A DNA stretch of 21,672 nt from DATBWZ01 sp036514535 (GCA_036514535.1 DATBWZ010000077.1:1-21672), one strand, 5' to 3'. Shown: positions 1-6,737, counted from the stretch's first letter. Translations and numbers: made by a program. The notes: generated by a model not told the origin, from the sequence alone.

Positions 1-810
1 AGATTTTTTAAGGCATTGGTGATATCCTTGTCCTTTTTTGTCACAATTCCCTTCTTTTTTATTTTATTTTACATATTCAAAAATGGCATAGCATCCATAA
101 GCTGGGAATTTATAGTTAACCTGCCCAAACCCGTTGGAGAAACTGGCGGGGGAATAGCGAATGCAATAGCAGGGACTGTCCTTTTGATAGCGCTTTCGTG
201 CGCTACCGCTGTACCTCTGGGGGTTGCAGCAGGTGTTTTTCTATCAGAATATAAAAACAGTAAACTGGCAGAGTGGCTAATATTATGCGTAGCGGTTCTG
301 CAGGGAATACCCTCAATTGTTATTGGAATTATTGCCTACACATGGATAGTAATACCAATGAGGCATTTTTCCGGGCTTGCGGGCGCAATTGCATTAGGAA
401 TAATGATGCTGCCGGTAATAATAAAATCAACAGAGGAAACCCTTAAGCTAATCCCGGATACCCTAAAAGAAGCCTCGTTAGCCCTGGGAGTGCCATATCA
501 CAAGACCATTCTCATGGTTATTCTGCCCGCTGGCTTAAGCGGAATCGTCACGGGAATTCTCTTGAGCATCGCCCGGATTGCCGGGGAGACTGCACCGTTG
601 CTGTTTACTGCCTTTGGAAGTCAATTTATGAGCCTTAACGTTTTAAAACCAATAAATGCGCTGCCGCTTCTGATTTTCAATTATGCCAACAGTCCATACA
701 GTGAGTGGCATTCCTTAGCATGGGGAGCCTCTTTTGTATTGATAACATTGGTCCTGGTATTAAATCTGACTGCAAGGTTGGTGACAAAAAAATGGAAGGT
801 ACAGTTCTAA
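1..810 (+). CDS. pstA: Phosphate ABC transporter permease PstA (5' partial)
   Basis: Inner-membrane permease of the high-affinity phosphate importer PstSCAB; with PstC it forms the channel driven by PstB. The reading frame is open from base 1, and the first residues (RFFKALVISLSFF) already look like the end of the cytoplasmic N-terminus running into the first membrane segment. The true start therefore probably lies upstream of the window, although an in-frame TTG exists at 16. Several hydrophobic segments follow. The EAA-type coupling loop typical of binding-protein-dependent permeases is visible (LKEASLALGVPYHKTILMV), followed by the PstA-like stretch SIARIAGETAPLLFTA. The 3' end overlaps pstB by 19 nt, so the two are translationally linked. 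pstC and pstS are expected just upstream, outside the window. The family call is firm; the missing start is the only uncertainty. Confidence 0.93.
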   Translation, partial: RFFKALVISLSFFVTIPFFFILFYIFKNGIASISWEFIVNLPKPVGETGGGIANAIAGTVLLIALSCATAVPLGVAAGVFLSEYKNSKLAEWLILCVAVLQGIPSIVIGIIAYTWIVIPMRHFSGLAGAIALGIMMLPVIIKSTEETLKLIPDTLKEASLALGVPYHKTILMVILPAGLSGIVTGILLSIARIAGETAPLLFTAFGSQFMSLNVLKPINALPLLIFNYANSPYSEWHSLAWGASFVLITLVLVLNLTARLVTKKWKVQF

Positions 811-1550
811 AAATAGAAAAACTTCATGCCTATTATGGCATGAATGCGGTTTTGACCGACATAAACCTGTCTGTTCCCAAAAACATGGTAACAGCAATTA
901 TAGGCCCATCGGGTTGTGGTAAAACAACCCTTATACGCTGCATCAACAGGATGCACGAACTTATGCCCGATACAAGGGTCTCCGGTAAAATCCTTCTTTA
1001 TGATGAAGACATTTATCAAATGAATCCCATTATCGTTAGAAGAAAAATAGGCATGGTCTTTCAGCGGCCAAATCCATTCCCCACCATGAGCATACATGAA
1101 AATGTGATTGCAGGATTTAAGCTAACCGGAGTAAAATTAAGCAGAATTGAACAGGACAGGATTGTTGAGGAATCTTTGAGAAAAGCAGCGTTGTGGAATG
1201 AGGTTAAGGATCATCTGCACAGAAAAGGATCCTTTTTGTCGGGAGGACAACAACAGAGGCTCTGCATCGCAAGAACTATTGCAGTTAAGCCGGAGGTAAT
1301 ACTGTTTGATGAACCATGCTCCGCTTTGGACCCTGTTTCCACAGCAAAGATTGAAGAGTTGATTGAGCAGTTGAAAAAGGATTATACCGTAGTGATAGTA
1401 ACACACAATCTCCAGCAGGCGGCAAGAGTTTCCGAATACACCGCATTTCTTTATCTGGGGAAATTGATTGAGTTTGGACACACAGAGAAGTTATTTACTG
1501 TGCCGGAGCACAAAAAAACAGAGGAGTACCTGACAGGGAAATTTGGATAG
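792..1550 (+). CDS. pstB: Phosphate ABC transporter ATP-binding protein PstB
   Basis: Cytoplasmic ATPase that powers phosphate import through PstA/PstC. The 252-residue product has every ABC hallmark: Walker A GPSGCGKT (38-45), Q-loop Gln91 in FQRPNPFP, which is the PstB-specific form, signature LSGGQQQR (149-156), Walker B ILFDEP (170-175) and switch His205 in VTHN. I chose ATG 792 because the protein then begins MEGTVLKIEKLHAYYG, the usual PstB N-terminus. A longer frame back to 705 only adds residues that overlap pstA. The start lies inside the end of pstA (19 nt overlap) and no strong Shine-Dalgarno is visible, so coupled translation is likely. phoU follows after 9 nt. Confidence 0.96.
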   Translation: MEGTVLKIEKLHAYYGMNAVLTDINLSVPKNMVTAIIGPSGCGKTTLIRCINRMHELMPDTRVSGKILLYDEDIYQMNPIIVRRKIGMVFQRPNPFPTMSIHENVIAGFKLTGVKLSRIEQDRIVEESLRKAALWNEVKDHLHRKGSFLSGGQQQRLCIARTIAVKPEVILFDEPCSALDPVSTAKIEELIEQLKKDYTVVIVTHNLQQAARVSEYTAFLYLGKLIEFGHTEKLFTVPEHKKTEEYLTGKFG

Positions 1551-1559
1551 GAGGAGATG

Positions 1560-2213
1560 ATGCTGCAGAATAAAATAACCGATTTGAAAAGGCGGCTGGT
1601 TGAATATGCCACGCTTATTGAAAGTATGATAGAAAAAAGCATAAAAGGACTATTGAAAAAAGAAAAAGCGGTTCTTGCTGAGGTGATTGAGAAGGACGAA
1701 GCAAGCGCAAATGCCATTGAGATTGAGATTGACGACCTCTGCGCAACCATGATTGCAAAATTTGAACCCAAGGCTGTTGATCTGAGAACAATATTAATGG
1801 TTATGAAGATGAACAACGATATAGAGAGAATGGGCGATCATGCTGTCAATATTGCAGAGAGCGCGCTGTTCCTGATAGAAAGACCTTCCGTCAAACCGCT
1901 TATAGATACCCCAAGAATGGCTGAGGAAACGGTTAATATGCTGAAAAACAGCATAAATGCTTTTATCAATGAGGATTCAAAATTAGCAAAGAGCGTATGC
2001 AAAAGCGACGATATCATTGATGGTCTCAGGGCGCAAATACTGCGAGAACTGCTCACTTTTATGAGCACTGATCCGTCTACGATAGAACGATCCTTCCATC
2101 TGATAAGAATTTCGCAAAACCTGGAGCGAATAGCGGATTTATCAACAAACATTTGCGAGGACATAATATACATGGTGGATGGCCGGGTTATAAAACATCA
2201 TAAAGCAGAGTAA
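1560..2213 (+). CDS. phoU: Phosphate signalling complex protein PhoU
   Basis: Peripheral regulator that connects the PstSCAB transporter with the phosphate sensor kinase and represses the Pho response when phosphate is plentiful. The roughly 217-residue length and the all-helical, charged sequence fit PhoU. Two repeated PhoU helix signatures are visible: MVMKMNNDIERMGDHAVNIA in the first half and IRISQNLERIADLSTNICED in the second, where the acidic/Asn residues bind metal clusters in characterised homologues. Two adjacent ATGs (1557 and 1560) are possible. AGGAGG at 1549-1554 sits 5 nt from the second and only 2 nt from the first, so I use 1560. It is the last gene of the pst operon; no clear hairpin terminator follows before the next promoter at 2229. 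Confidence 0.93.
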   Translation: MLQNKITDLKRRLVEYATLIESMIEKSIKGLLKKEKAVLAEVIEKDEASANAIEIEIDDLCATMIAKFEPKAVDLRTILMVMKMNNDIERMGDHAVNIAESALFLIERPSVKPLIDTPRMAEETVNMLKNSINAFINEDSKLAKSVCKSDDIIDGLRAQILRELLTFMSTDPSTIERSFHLIRISQNLERIADLSTNICEDIIYMVDGRVIKHHKAE

Positions 2214-2228
2214 CTATTAAAAGATATT

Positions 2229-2256
2229 TTGACATACCCCAGGATATGGTTATAAT
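2229..2256 (+). promoter_or_regulatory. Sigma70-type promoter for SDR-exbB-exbD-tonB
   Basis: TTGACA at 2229-2234 and TATAAT at 2251-2256 are both perfect consensus boxes, separated by 16 nt. Transcription should begin near 2263, giving a leader of about 42 nt before the ATG at 2305. It lies directly after phoU and explains how the following four-gene run can be expressed separately from pst. Confidence 0.75.
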
Positions 2257-2304
2257 AAACAGATACCTGGAAAAACAGATTATACACTTGAGGAGGTGGA
2301 GGGT

Positions 2305-3114
2305 ATGAAGGATATAAAAGGAAAAATAGTTTTAATCACAGGCGGCGCTATGGGAATAGGCAGGGAATTTGCAATTCGTTTCGCCCTTGATGGAGCAAGG
2401 ATTGTTCTTGTAGATATTAATAAGGATAGCCTGGATAAAACAGTTAAAGAATTAAAGGATTCTGGCGCAGACGCCTATTCGTATATATGCGATGTCACAA
2501 ACAGAAAGAATGTTTATGAAATGGCTGAAAGGGTTAAGAAAGAAGTCGGGACAGTGGATATAATTGTTAACAATGCCGGAGTTCTGTTCGGTTATGATTT
2601 TTTGGAATGTCCGGATGAACTTCTTCAAAAAACCGTGGATGTAAACCTGAATGGAATCATGTGGGTCACAAAAGCATTCCTCCCCGACATTGTAGCCAAG
2701 AAAAAAGGTCACATTATAAATATGGCATCGGCCGCAGGAATAATAGGCGTTCCCAGACTTGCGGTTTACTCTGCAACCAAGCACGCAGTCATCGGGCTCA
2801 GCGAATCTATCCGGCTTGAGATGAAGAAAAAGAACCTTAATGACATCAAATTTACCATTGTGTGCCCGAGTTATGTTGATACCGGTATGGTTAAGGGGGT
2901 AAAGGCCCCACTGGGGACCAAACTTCTGGATACAAAAACAGTGGTGGATAAAGCATATAAAGCAATGAAGAAGGGAAATCTTTTTGTCCGCCTGCCGCTT
3001 ATGGTAAAACTTACCCCGCTACTGAAGGCTATTACTCCTGTCTCGGTATTTGAAAAAGTAAGCTCTCTGCTAAAAATAGATAAATCCATGGATTCATGGA
3101 AGGGGTATGGTTGA
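2305..3114 (+). CDS. Short-chain dehydrogenase/reductase (SDR) family protein
   Basis: Soluble NAD(P)-dependent oxidoreductase of the classical SDR type; the substrate is unknown. In the 269-residue product the cofactor motif TGGAMGIG is at 12-19, Asp37 ends the second strand (favouring NAD over NADP), NNAG is at 89-92, the catalytic Ser is in NMAS (Ser142), and YSATK gives Tyr155 and Lys159. After about residue 190 the sequence is less conserved and contains PLMVKLTPLLKAITPVSVFEK, a hydrophobic stretch that may contact membrane or lipid. ATG 2305 is chosen because AGGAGG at 2291-2296 is 8 nt upstream; a GTG at 2296 would overlap that site. The gene is first in a run with exbB, exbD and tonB, and its stop overlaps the likely TTG start of exbB. 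No functional link with TonB follows from the sequence. Confidence 0.9.
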   Translation: MKDIKGKIVLITGGAMGIGREFAIRFALDGARIVLVDINKDSLDKTVKELKDSGADAYSYICDVTNRKNVYEMAERVKKEVGTVDIIVNNAGVLFGYDFLECPDELLQKTVDVNLNGIMWVTKAFLPDIVAKKKGHIINMASAAGIIGVPRLAVYSATKHAVIGLSESIRLEMKKKNLNDIKFTIVCPSYVDTGMVKGVKAPLGTKLLDTKTVVDKAYKAMKKGNLFVRLPLMVKLTPLLKAITPVSVFEKVSSLLKIDKSMDSWKGYG

Positions 3115-3752
3115 CAGAAAATGAAATAATTACCGACCTTCTCCTTGCCTTTTCGCTTCTTGGCAGTACATGGGTGCTGTATATTCTTGTTATTCTTAGC
3201 GTTGTATCTGTTTCGTTCATAATCGGCAAGTACCGTACATTCAGAAGGGAGAGGATTGATCTTGATAAATTTTCTTCAGAGCTTTTTTCTATTCTTGAAA
3301 AAGAAGGACACCAAGCCGCAGAAAGATTTTTGAATTCTTTTGAATGCACTGAATCCAGAATCATAAAAAGCATATTATTGAAAAGTGCAAATCCAGGGTT
3401 ATCCAGGGAGGAGATTCTGTCTCAGTCCCTTTTCAGGGAAAGGCTTGCTCTTGAGAAAAATCTGTCTTTCCTCGGAACCCTTGGCAACAATGCTCCGTTC
3501 ATCGGGCTTTTCGGCACAGTTCTCGGAATCATAAAAGCGTTTCATGACCTTGCAGCGAGTAACAGCGGAGGTCCTTCGGCCGTAATGGCAGGGATCTCGG
3601 AGGCATTGATTGCCACTGCAATTGGACTTCTTGTCGCTATCCCTGCTGTGATTGCGTATAACTATTTCCAAAGGCTAATAAAAGTCCGGCTGGGCTTTTC
3701 GGAGATGATCGCAAGGGAAGTCGTGTCGGTTTTGGAAAAAAACATTCATTAA
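3111..3752 (+). CDS. exbB: MotA/TolQ/ExbB proton channel family protein
   Basis: Inner-membrane proton-channel subunit that, with the ExbD-like protein encoded next, uses the proton motive force to drive TonB. The 213-residue product has three predicted membrane segments (about 18-39, 121-143 and 164-186), with the large cytoplasmic loop between the first two that is typical of the family. The conserved core NAPFIGLFGTVLGIIKAF and GISEALIATAIGLLVAIPAV is clear. I prefer the TTG at 3111: AAGGGG (3100-3105) lies 5 nt upstream and the start overlaps the SDR stop as TTGA. An ATG at 3096 would add five residues and has a poor ribosome site. ExbB is preferred over TolQ because a TonB gene follows and no TolA, TolB or Pal gene does. 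Confidence 0.9.
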   Translation: MTENEIITDLLLAFSLLGSTWVLYILVILSVVSVSFIIGKYRTFRRERIDLDKFSSELFSILEKEGHQAAERFLNSFECTESRIIKSILLKSANPGLSREEILSQSLFRERLALEKNLSFLGTLGNNAPFIGLFGTVLGIIKAFHDLAASNSGGPSAVMAGISEALIATAIGLLVAIPAVIAYNYFQRLIKVRLGFSEMIAREVVSVLEKNIH

Positions 3753-3759
3753 TGTCATT

Positions 3760-4158
3760 ATGATACAGAATGATTCACATGACGACGATCTTATCACCGG
3801 TATAAATGTAACCCCGCTTGTTGACATAATACTTGTGCTTCTCATTATCTTCATGGTGACAGCCACATTTATTGTAGCGCCTTCAATACCGCTGAAATTG
3901 CCCAGAGCAACCACAGGCGAACCGACACCGGTTACCAACATTGCAGTGGCGATCGGGAGCGACGGGGAACTCTTTCTCAATGGTAATCCCGCAACCGAAA
4001 AGCTCCTCCGCAATTTTGTGAGTAACAGCAACCCCGGCAGATTAAATGCCATAATCAGCGCAGACAGGGATGTAAAGCATGGGAAAGTGATCCATATAAT
4101 TGACCTCTTAAGAAACGAAGGAGTACAAAAATTCTCAATAAATATTGAGGCCGAGTGA
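3760..4158 (+). CDS. exbD: Biopolymer transporter ExbD/TolR family protein
   Basis: Single-span inner-membrane partner of ExbB. The 132-residue product has a short acidic cytoplasmic N-terminus, then VTPLVDIILVLLIIFMVTAT, which carries the membrane-embedded Asp22 essential for proton coupling in ExbD and TolR, and a periplasmic domain from about residue 45. The C-terminal pattern ISADRDVKHGKVIHIIDLLRNEGVQKFSI matches the family fold. It begins 7 nt after exbB and its stop overlaps the tonB start by 4 nt (GTGA), so the three form one translational unit. No strong Shine-Dalgarno precedes the ATG; coupling from exbB is likely. Confidence 0.92.
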   Translation: MIQNDSHDDDLITGINVTPLVDIILVLLIIFMVTATFIVAPSIPLKLPRATTGEPTPVTNIAVAIGSDGELFLNGNPATEKLLRNFVSNSNPGRLNAIISADRDVKHGKVIHIIDLLRNEGVQKFSINIEAE

Positions 4159-4808
4159 CTGGAATTGCTGACATAAGAAACATAACCTATTCGCTTGCCG
4201 CGCATCTCATATTTCTCTTTGCTATGCTTCTCATTGCCCCTGCCATGGATAAAAAGCATCCGCCTGTGGAGGTTGATATCATAATAAAAAAGGAATCAAT
4301 GGCGGCCACTGAAGAAAAATTTATTGATCTTGAGCAAAAAGGGGCGCAGATAATCCAAGGTAATATTCACAGGACCAAAAGCGGAGTAGCCAAAAAAGAG
4401 TTAATGCCTGTTGTTGGCGCCACGGAGGAAACTGTTGCGGAATCCGGCGAAACGCAAGTCCAGATAGGAAACACTCTGCATGGCATGCCGGAAAATGAAA
4501 TAACCAATGATGTTGAATATGCCCCCCTTTCCGGCATTACAAAATCGCCTTCTTTCAGAAGCCAGTTAAAACCCGTTTATCCTGAGTCAGCGAGAAAGAT
4601 TGGAATTGAAGGTGTTGTCCTGCTTGAAGTCATAATATCATCTGATGGAAATGTTACAGACGTAAAAATAATTGAAAACCCAGGCTATGGAATGGGCGAA
4701 GCTGCAAGGGAAGCAATTCTTAAATCGGCCTTTTCTCCTGCAATGTCAGGAGAAACTCCGGTTGCAGCGAAGGTGATAATTCCCGTGCGTTTCAGGCTGG
4801 TGGATTGA
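4155..4808 (+). CDS. tonB: Energy transducer TonB
   Basis: Periplasm-spanning protein that passes ExbB/ExbD-derived energy to outer-membrane TonB-dependent receptors. The 217-residue product has an N-terminal membrane anchor (about 11-30) with the SxxxH pattern (Ser13, His17) found in TonB transmembrane segments, a polar linker, and a C-terminal TonB domain beginning near YPESARKIGIEGVVLLEVI and ending VAAKVIIPVRFRL. The linker lacks the long Pro-Glu/Pro-Lys repeat of E. coli TonB. It starts with GTG overlapping the exbD stop; TTGAGG 4 nt upstream serves as a modest ribosome site. No TonB-dependent receptor gene is in the window, so its client is unknown. The stop lies three bases from the 3' CCA end of the convergent tRNA gene. 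Confidence 0.9.
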   Translation: MTGIADIRNITYSLAAHLIFLFAMLLIAPAMDKKHPPVEVDIIIKKESMAATEEKFIDLEQKGAQIIQGNIHRTKSGVAKKELMPVVGATEETVAESGETQVQIGNTLHGMPENEITNDVEYAPLSGITKSPSFRSQLKPVYPESARKIGIEGVVLLEVIISSDGNVTDVKIIENPGYGMGEAAREAILKSAFSPAMSGETPVAAKVIIPVRFRLVD

Positions 4809-4811
4809 AAA

Positions 4812-4898
4812 TGGTGCCGAAGTGGGGATTTGAACCCCAACGAGCCGTAGCTCACCAGACCCTGAATCTGGCGCGTCTGCCAGTTCCGCCACTTCGGC
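4812..4898 (-). tRNA. tRNA-Leu (anticodon CAG)
   Basis: On the minus strand the sequence starts GCCGAAGTGG and ends with a CTTCGGC acceptor strand, discriminator A and an encoded CCA (4812-4814). The acceptor stem GCCGAAG/CTTCGGC pairs perfectly. The anticodon stem CCAGA/TCTGG encloses loop TTCAGGG, so the anticodon is CAG, reading CUG leucine codons. The long variable arm (TGAGC TACG GCTCG) and the T arm TGGGG-TTCAAAT-CCCCA are typical of a class II leucine tRNA. At 87 nt with CCA the length is normal. Confidence 0.96.
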
Positions 4899-4912
4899 AG
4901 CAGAACGGTATT

Positions 4913-4941
4913 ATATTAATTAAATACTATTATTAAGTCAA
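4913..4941 (-). promoter_or_regulatory. Probable promoter of tRNA-Leu
   Basis: Read on the minus strand, TTGACT (4936-4941) is followed after 17 nt by TAATAT (4913-4918). An alternative TATAAT at 4910-4915 would need a 20-nt spacer. Either -10 gives a pre-tRNA with a 5' leader of only a few to about a dozen bases. The region is very AT-rich, so the exact -10 is uncertain. Confidence 0.5.
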
Positions 4942-5001
4942 TAGTTTAACTTAATAGCCTTTGCAAAAAATCATTATTAAAAAACAACCATAAATTTTTG
5001 C

Positions 5002-5030
5002 TTGACATGATATGCCTGCTTTTATACAAT
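5002..5030 (+). promoter_or_regulatory. Strong sigma70-type promoter of the Cys-rich peptide gene
   Basis: TTGACA (5002-5007) and TACAAT (5025-5030) are spaced by the ideal 17 nt. Initiation is expected near 5037, about 22 nt before the ATG at 5059. It is divergent from the tRNA-Leu promoter. A near-consensus promoter in front of a 63-nt gene with a perfect ribosome site suggests that the peptide is made in quantity. Confidence 0.75.
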
Positions 5031-5058
5031 GAATAGAAACATAAATAAAGGAGGTAAT

Positions 5059-5121
5059 ATGAAAATTAAAAAAATAGTAAAAACATCCAAGGGCCTCTGT
5101 AAGTGCAAATCATCCTGCTAA
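5059..5121 (+). CDS. Putative 20-residue Cys-rich RiPP precursor peptide
   Basis: A 21-codon frame (ATG to TAA) encoding MKIKKIVKTSKGLCKCKSSC. It has a Lys-rich, uncharged-polar N-terminal half that could be a leader, and a C-terminal core holding Cys14, Cys16 and Cys20, with Cys as the last residue. Support for a real gene: AAAGGAGGT, matching the anti-Shine-Dalgarno consensus, lies 4 nt before the ATG; a near-consensus promoter lies upstream; an intrinsic terminator follows 28 nt after the stop; and a radical SAM/SPASM enzyme with a PqqD-like N-terminus is encoded 420 nt downstream. Small Cys-rich peptides beside SPASM enzymes are established substrates in sactipeptide, ranthipeptide and related systems. 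I cannot assign this peptide to any named family. The modification (thioether or other) and whether the leader is removed are unknown. Confidence 0.72.
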   Translation: MKIKKIVKTSKGLCKCKSSC

Positions 5122-5149
5122 ACAAAGGCTGTCCAATTCTTTAGATTCT

Positions 5150-5177
5150 AATACCCCTTGTAAAAGGGGTATTTTTT
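5150..5177 (+). terminator. Intrinsic terminator / attenuator after the peptide gene
   Basis: A perfect 10-bp stem (5150-5159 with 5164-5173) with a GTAA tetraloop is followed by a T run to 5177, a classical rho-independent terminator. It would end most transcripts just after the peptide gene and let only a fraction read on into the two downstream genes. The 3' arm contains AAGGGG (5164-5169), which is also the only ribosome-binding-like sequence before the next ATG at 5178. Confidence 0.8.
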
Positions 5178-5525
5178 ATGCTTGAAAAAGATTATCTTAT
5201 TCTGTGCGGTGTTTTTTGCCGTTTTTACAAACCTTTCAGGGAACAACCGAGGAAATGTTTCGGGTTTGATATTCTCAAGGAACTTATTGAGACAAAAAAG
5301 ATAGAGTTTAATAATATACTTGAAATCAGTATTGAGAATTTCAGAAATATGAATAACGAATTGCTTGGGGAAATTGTATGCATTCCCTGCCCGTTCCGCA
5401 TTGAAGGATGTGATTTCAGGGATAACGCGGTTAAGGGTAAACATCCATGCGGCGGATATGCCATTTTGGATATTCTTCTGGAATCAGGCAGGTTGCATCA
5501 CAATGACCTGAGAAAACCTTTATGA
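5178..5525 (+). CDS. Cys-rich protein of the peptide-modification locus, function unknown
   Basis: A 115-residue soluble protein that I do not recognise. Seven cysteines occur at 10, 14, 27, 68, 71, 78 and 91, giving CGVFC near the N-terminus and CIPCPFRIEGC followed by HPCGGY in the second half. Such spacing could bind an iron-sulfur cluster or zinc; it faintly recalls YkgJ-like metal-binding proteins, but I would not assign it. A helical middle section (about 30-60) lies between the two Cys groups. The ATG directly follows the U-run of the terminator hairpin, with AAGGGG 8 nt upstream inside the stem. It ends 15 nt before the radical SAM gene and is very likely cotranscribed with it, so it may be a maturation partner, peptide chaperone or self-protection factor; that role is inference from position only. 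Confidence 0.75.
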   Translation: MLEKDYLILCGVFCRFYKPFREQPRKCFGFDILKELIETKKIEFNNILEISIENFRNMNNELLGEIVCIPCPFRIEGCDFRDNAVKGKHPCGGYAILDILLESGRLHHNDLRKPL

Positions 5526-5540
5526 GTTAAGTTATTAAAT

Positions 5541-6737
5541 ATGGAGTCAACACGCACCACTTACAGGCTATCAGAAGATTGCTCGGTAAAATATCTTGAG
5601 AAGCCTTTTATATACAACAGAAAAACGGATGAACTCTATGAAATTGACAAAGAGGGGCTGAATTTCATAGGGAAACTGCCGGCTGACAAATCAATCAGGC
5701 ATTCAAACGATTCTAAAAAATTTTTTAATTATCTCCTGAGGGAAAATTTAATTATTGAAACGGATACAGTAAAGCCAATACGGATGCCGGCTCAGGCGAT
5801 CCTTCCATCATTAAGATATCTTGAACTCCAGTTAACAGCCAAATGCAACTTAAAGTGTAAGCACTGCTATCTTGGAAAAGCCAGCAATGCCGAACTGCCA
5901 ATCAAGATTGCCACGAAGGCTGTCAAAGAATTTGAGCGGATGCAGGGCCTGCGGCTCATTGTCTCCGGCGGCGAACCCCTGCTTTACTCTCATTTTGATG
6001 AACTTAACGGATTTCTTTCCGGAAGCAAACTCCGGAGGATACTGCTCACTAACGGATTTCTGCTGACCGAAATTGATCTCGGAATGCTTAACTTTGACGA
6101 GATCCAGGTGAGCGTTGACGGCATCGGGGACTCGCACGATCGCATCAGGGGAAAGGGCTCTTTTAACAGGACAATGGCTGGCGTTGAAGCGGCAAAAAAG
6201 GCCGGCTTTCAGATCTCCATTGCAACAATGGTGACGGAATATAACAAAAACGAATTTTCTGAAATGGAGAGGCTTTTAAAATCCAAAAGCATAAAGGAGT
6301 GGGGAATTGACATGCCCTGCGTATCCGGATATTTGCAGGAAAATAGCGACCTGATGCCATCGCTGAGTGACGCTGCAAAATGCATGCGGTTTGCCTTTGA
6401 CGGAGGCTATCACGGCACGGACGGAAAATCAGCCTGCGGAGCCCACCTCTGCACAATCACGCCTGAAGGGCATGTGCTGAAATGCGGGTTCTATCCGGAA
6501 AGCCCGTACGGGAGGGTCGCCGAGGGATTAAAAAATTGCTGGCTCAATGCAACGCATCTCACTTTAAGTCAACTGAAGGAATGCAGGGACTGCCAGGCAC
6601 TTAAAGAATGCGCGGGAGGCTGCAGGTACAGGGCGGAAACCCTGTACGGAAAGGATAAGGTAATGTGTTATCTTTACGGGATGAAGGATTTGCTTGTGCC
6701 AGACATTTCGGGCAACAGATCAATTCTCTCTGAATAA
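5541..6737 (+). CDS. Radical SAM/SPASM peptide-maturase-like enzyme with N-terminal PqqD-like segment
   Basis: Probable peptide-modifying radical SAM enzyme of 398 residues. Residues 1-80 resemble a PqqD/RRE (RiPP recognition element) peptide-binding domain (CSVKYLEKPFIYNRKTDELYEI, then a helical part with LLRENLI). The radical SAM core starts near 92, with CNLKCKHC supplying Cys102, Cys106 and Cys109 for the SAM-cleaving 4Fe-4S cluster, and the SAM-binding GGEP at 143-146. The C-terminal SPASM region has Cys299, Cys304, Cys315, Cys348, Cys351, Cys357, Cys361 and Cys376, including the diagnostic CRDCQALKECAGGC, enough for auxiliary clusters. SPASM enzymes install thioether or C-C links in peptides such as subtilosin and PQQ precursors, or act on proteins (anSME). 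The 20-residue Cys peptide upstream is the obvious candidate substrate. The ribosome site is weak. The 3' end overlaps the convergent ThDP-enzyme gene by 64 nt. Confidence 0.9.
   Translation: MESTRTTYRLSEDCSVKYLEKPFIYNRKTDELYEIDKEGLNFIGKLPADKSIRHSNDSKKFFNYLLRENLIIETDTVKPIRMPAQAILPSLRYLELQLTAKCNLKCKHCYLGKASNAELPIKIATKAVKEFERMQGLRLIVSGGEPLLYSHFDELNGFLSGSKLRRILLTNGFLLTEIDLGMLNFDEIQVSVDGIGDSHDRIRGKGSFNRTMAGVEAAKKAGFQISIATMVTEYNKNEFSEMERLLKSKSIKEWGIDMPCVSGYLQENSDLMPSLSDAAKCMRFAFDGGYHGTDGKSACGAHLCTITPEGHVLKCGFYPESPYGRVAEGLKNCWLNATHLTLSQLKECRDCQALKECAGGCRYRAETLYGKDKVMCYLYGMKDLLVPDISGNRSILSE

Noticed and set aside
2214..2304. Terminator after phoU
   Set aside because: No stable stem followed by a T run could be found; only the downstream promoter is supported.
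5059..5121. Methanobactin-type precursor
   Set aside because: A basic leader and C-terminal Cys are superficially alike, but no MbnB/MbnC-type genes are present and the partner is a radical SAM/SPASM enzyme.
5148..5464. Minus-strand frames opposite the Cys-rich protein
   Set aside because: They are shadows; the plus-strand gene has the Cys pattern, the correct position and the correct spacing to the radical SAM gene.
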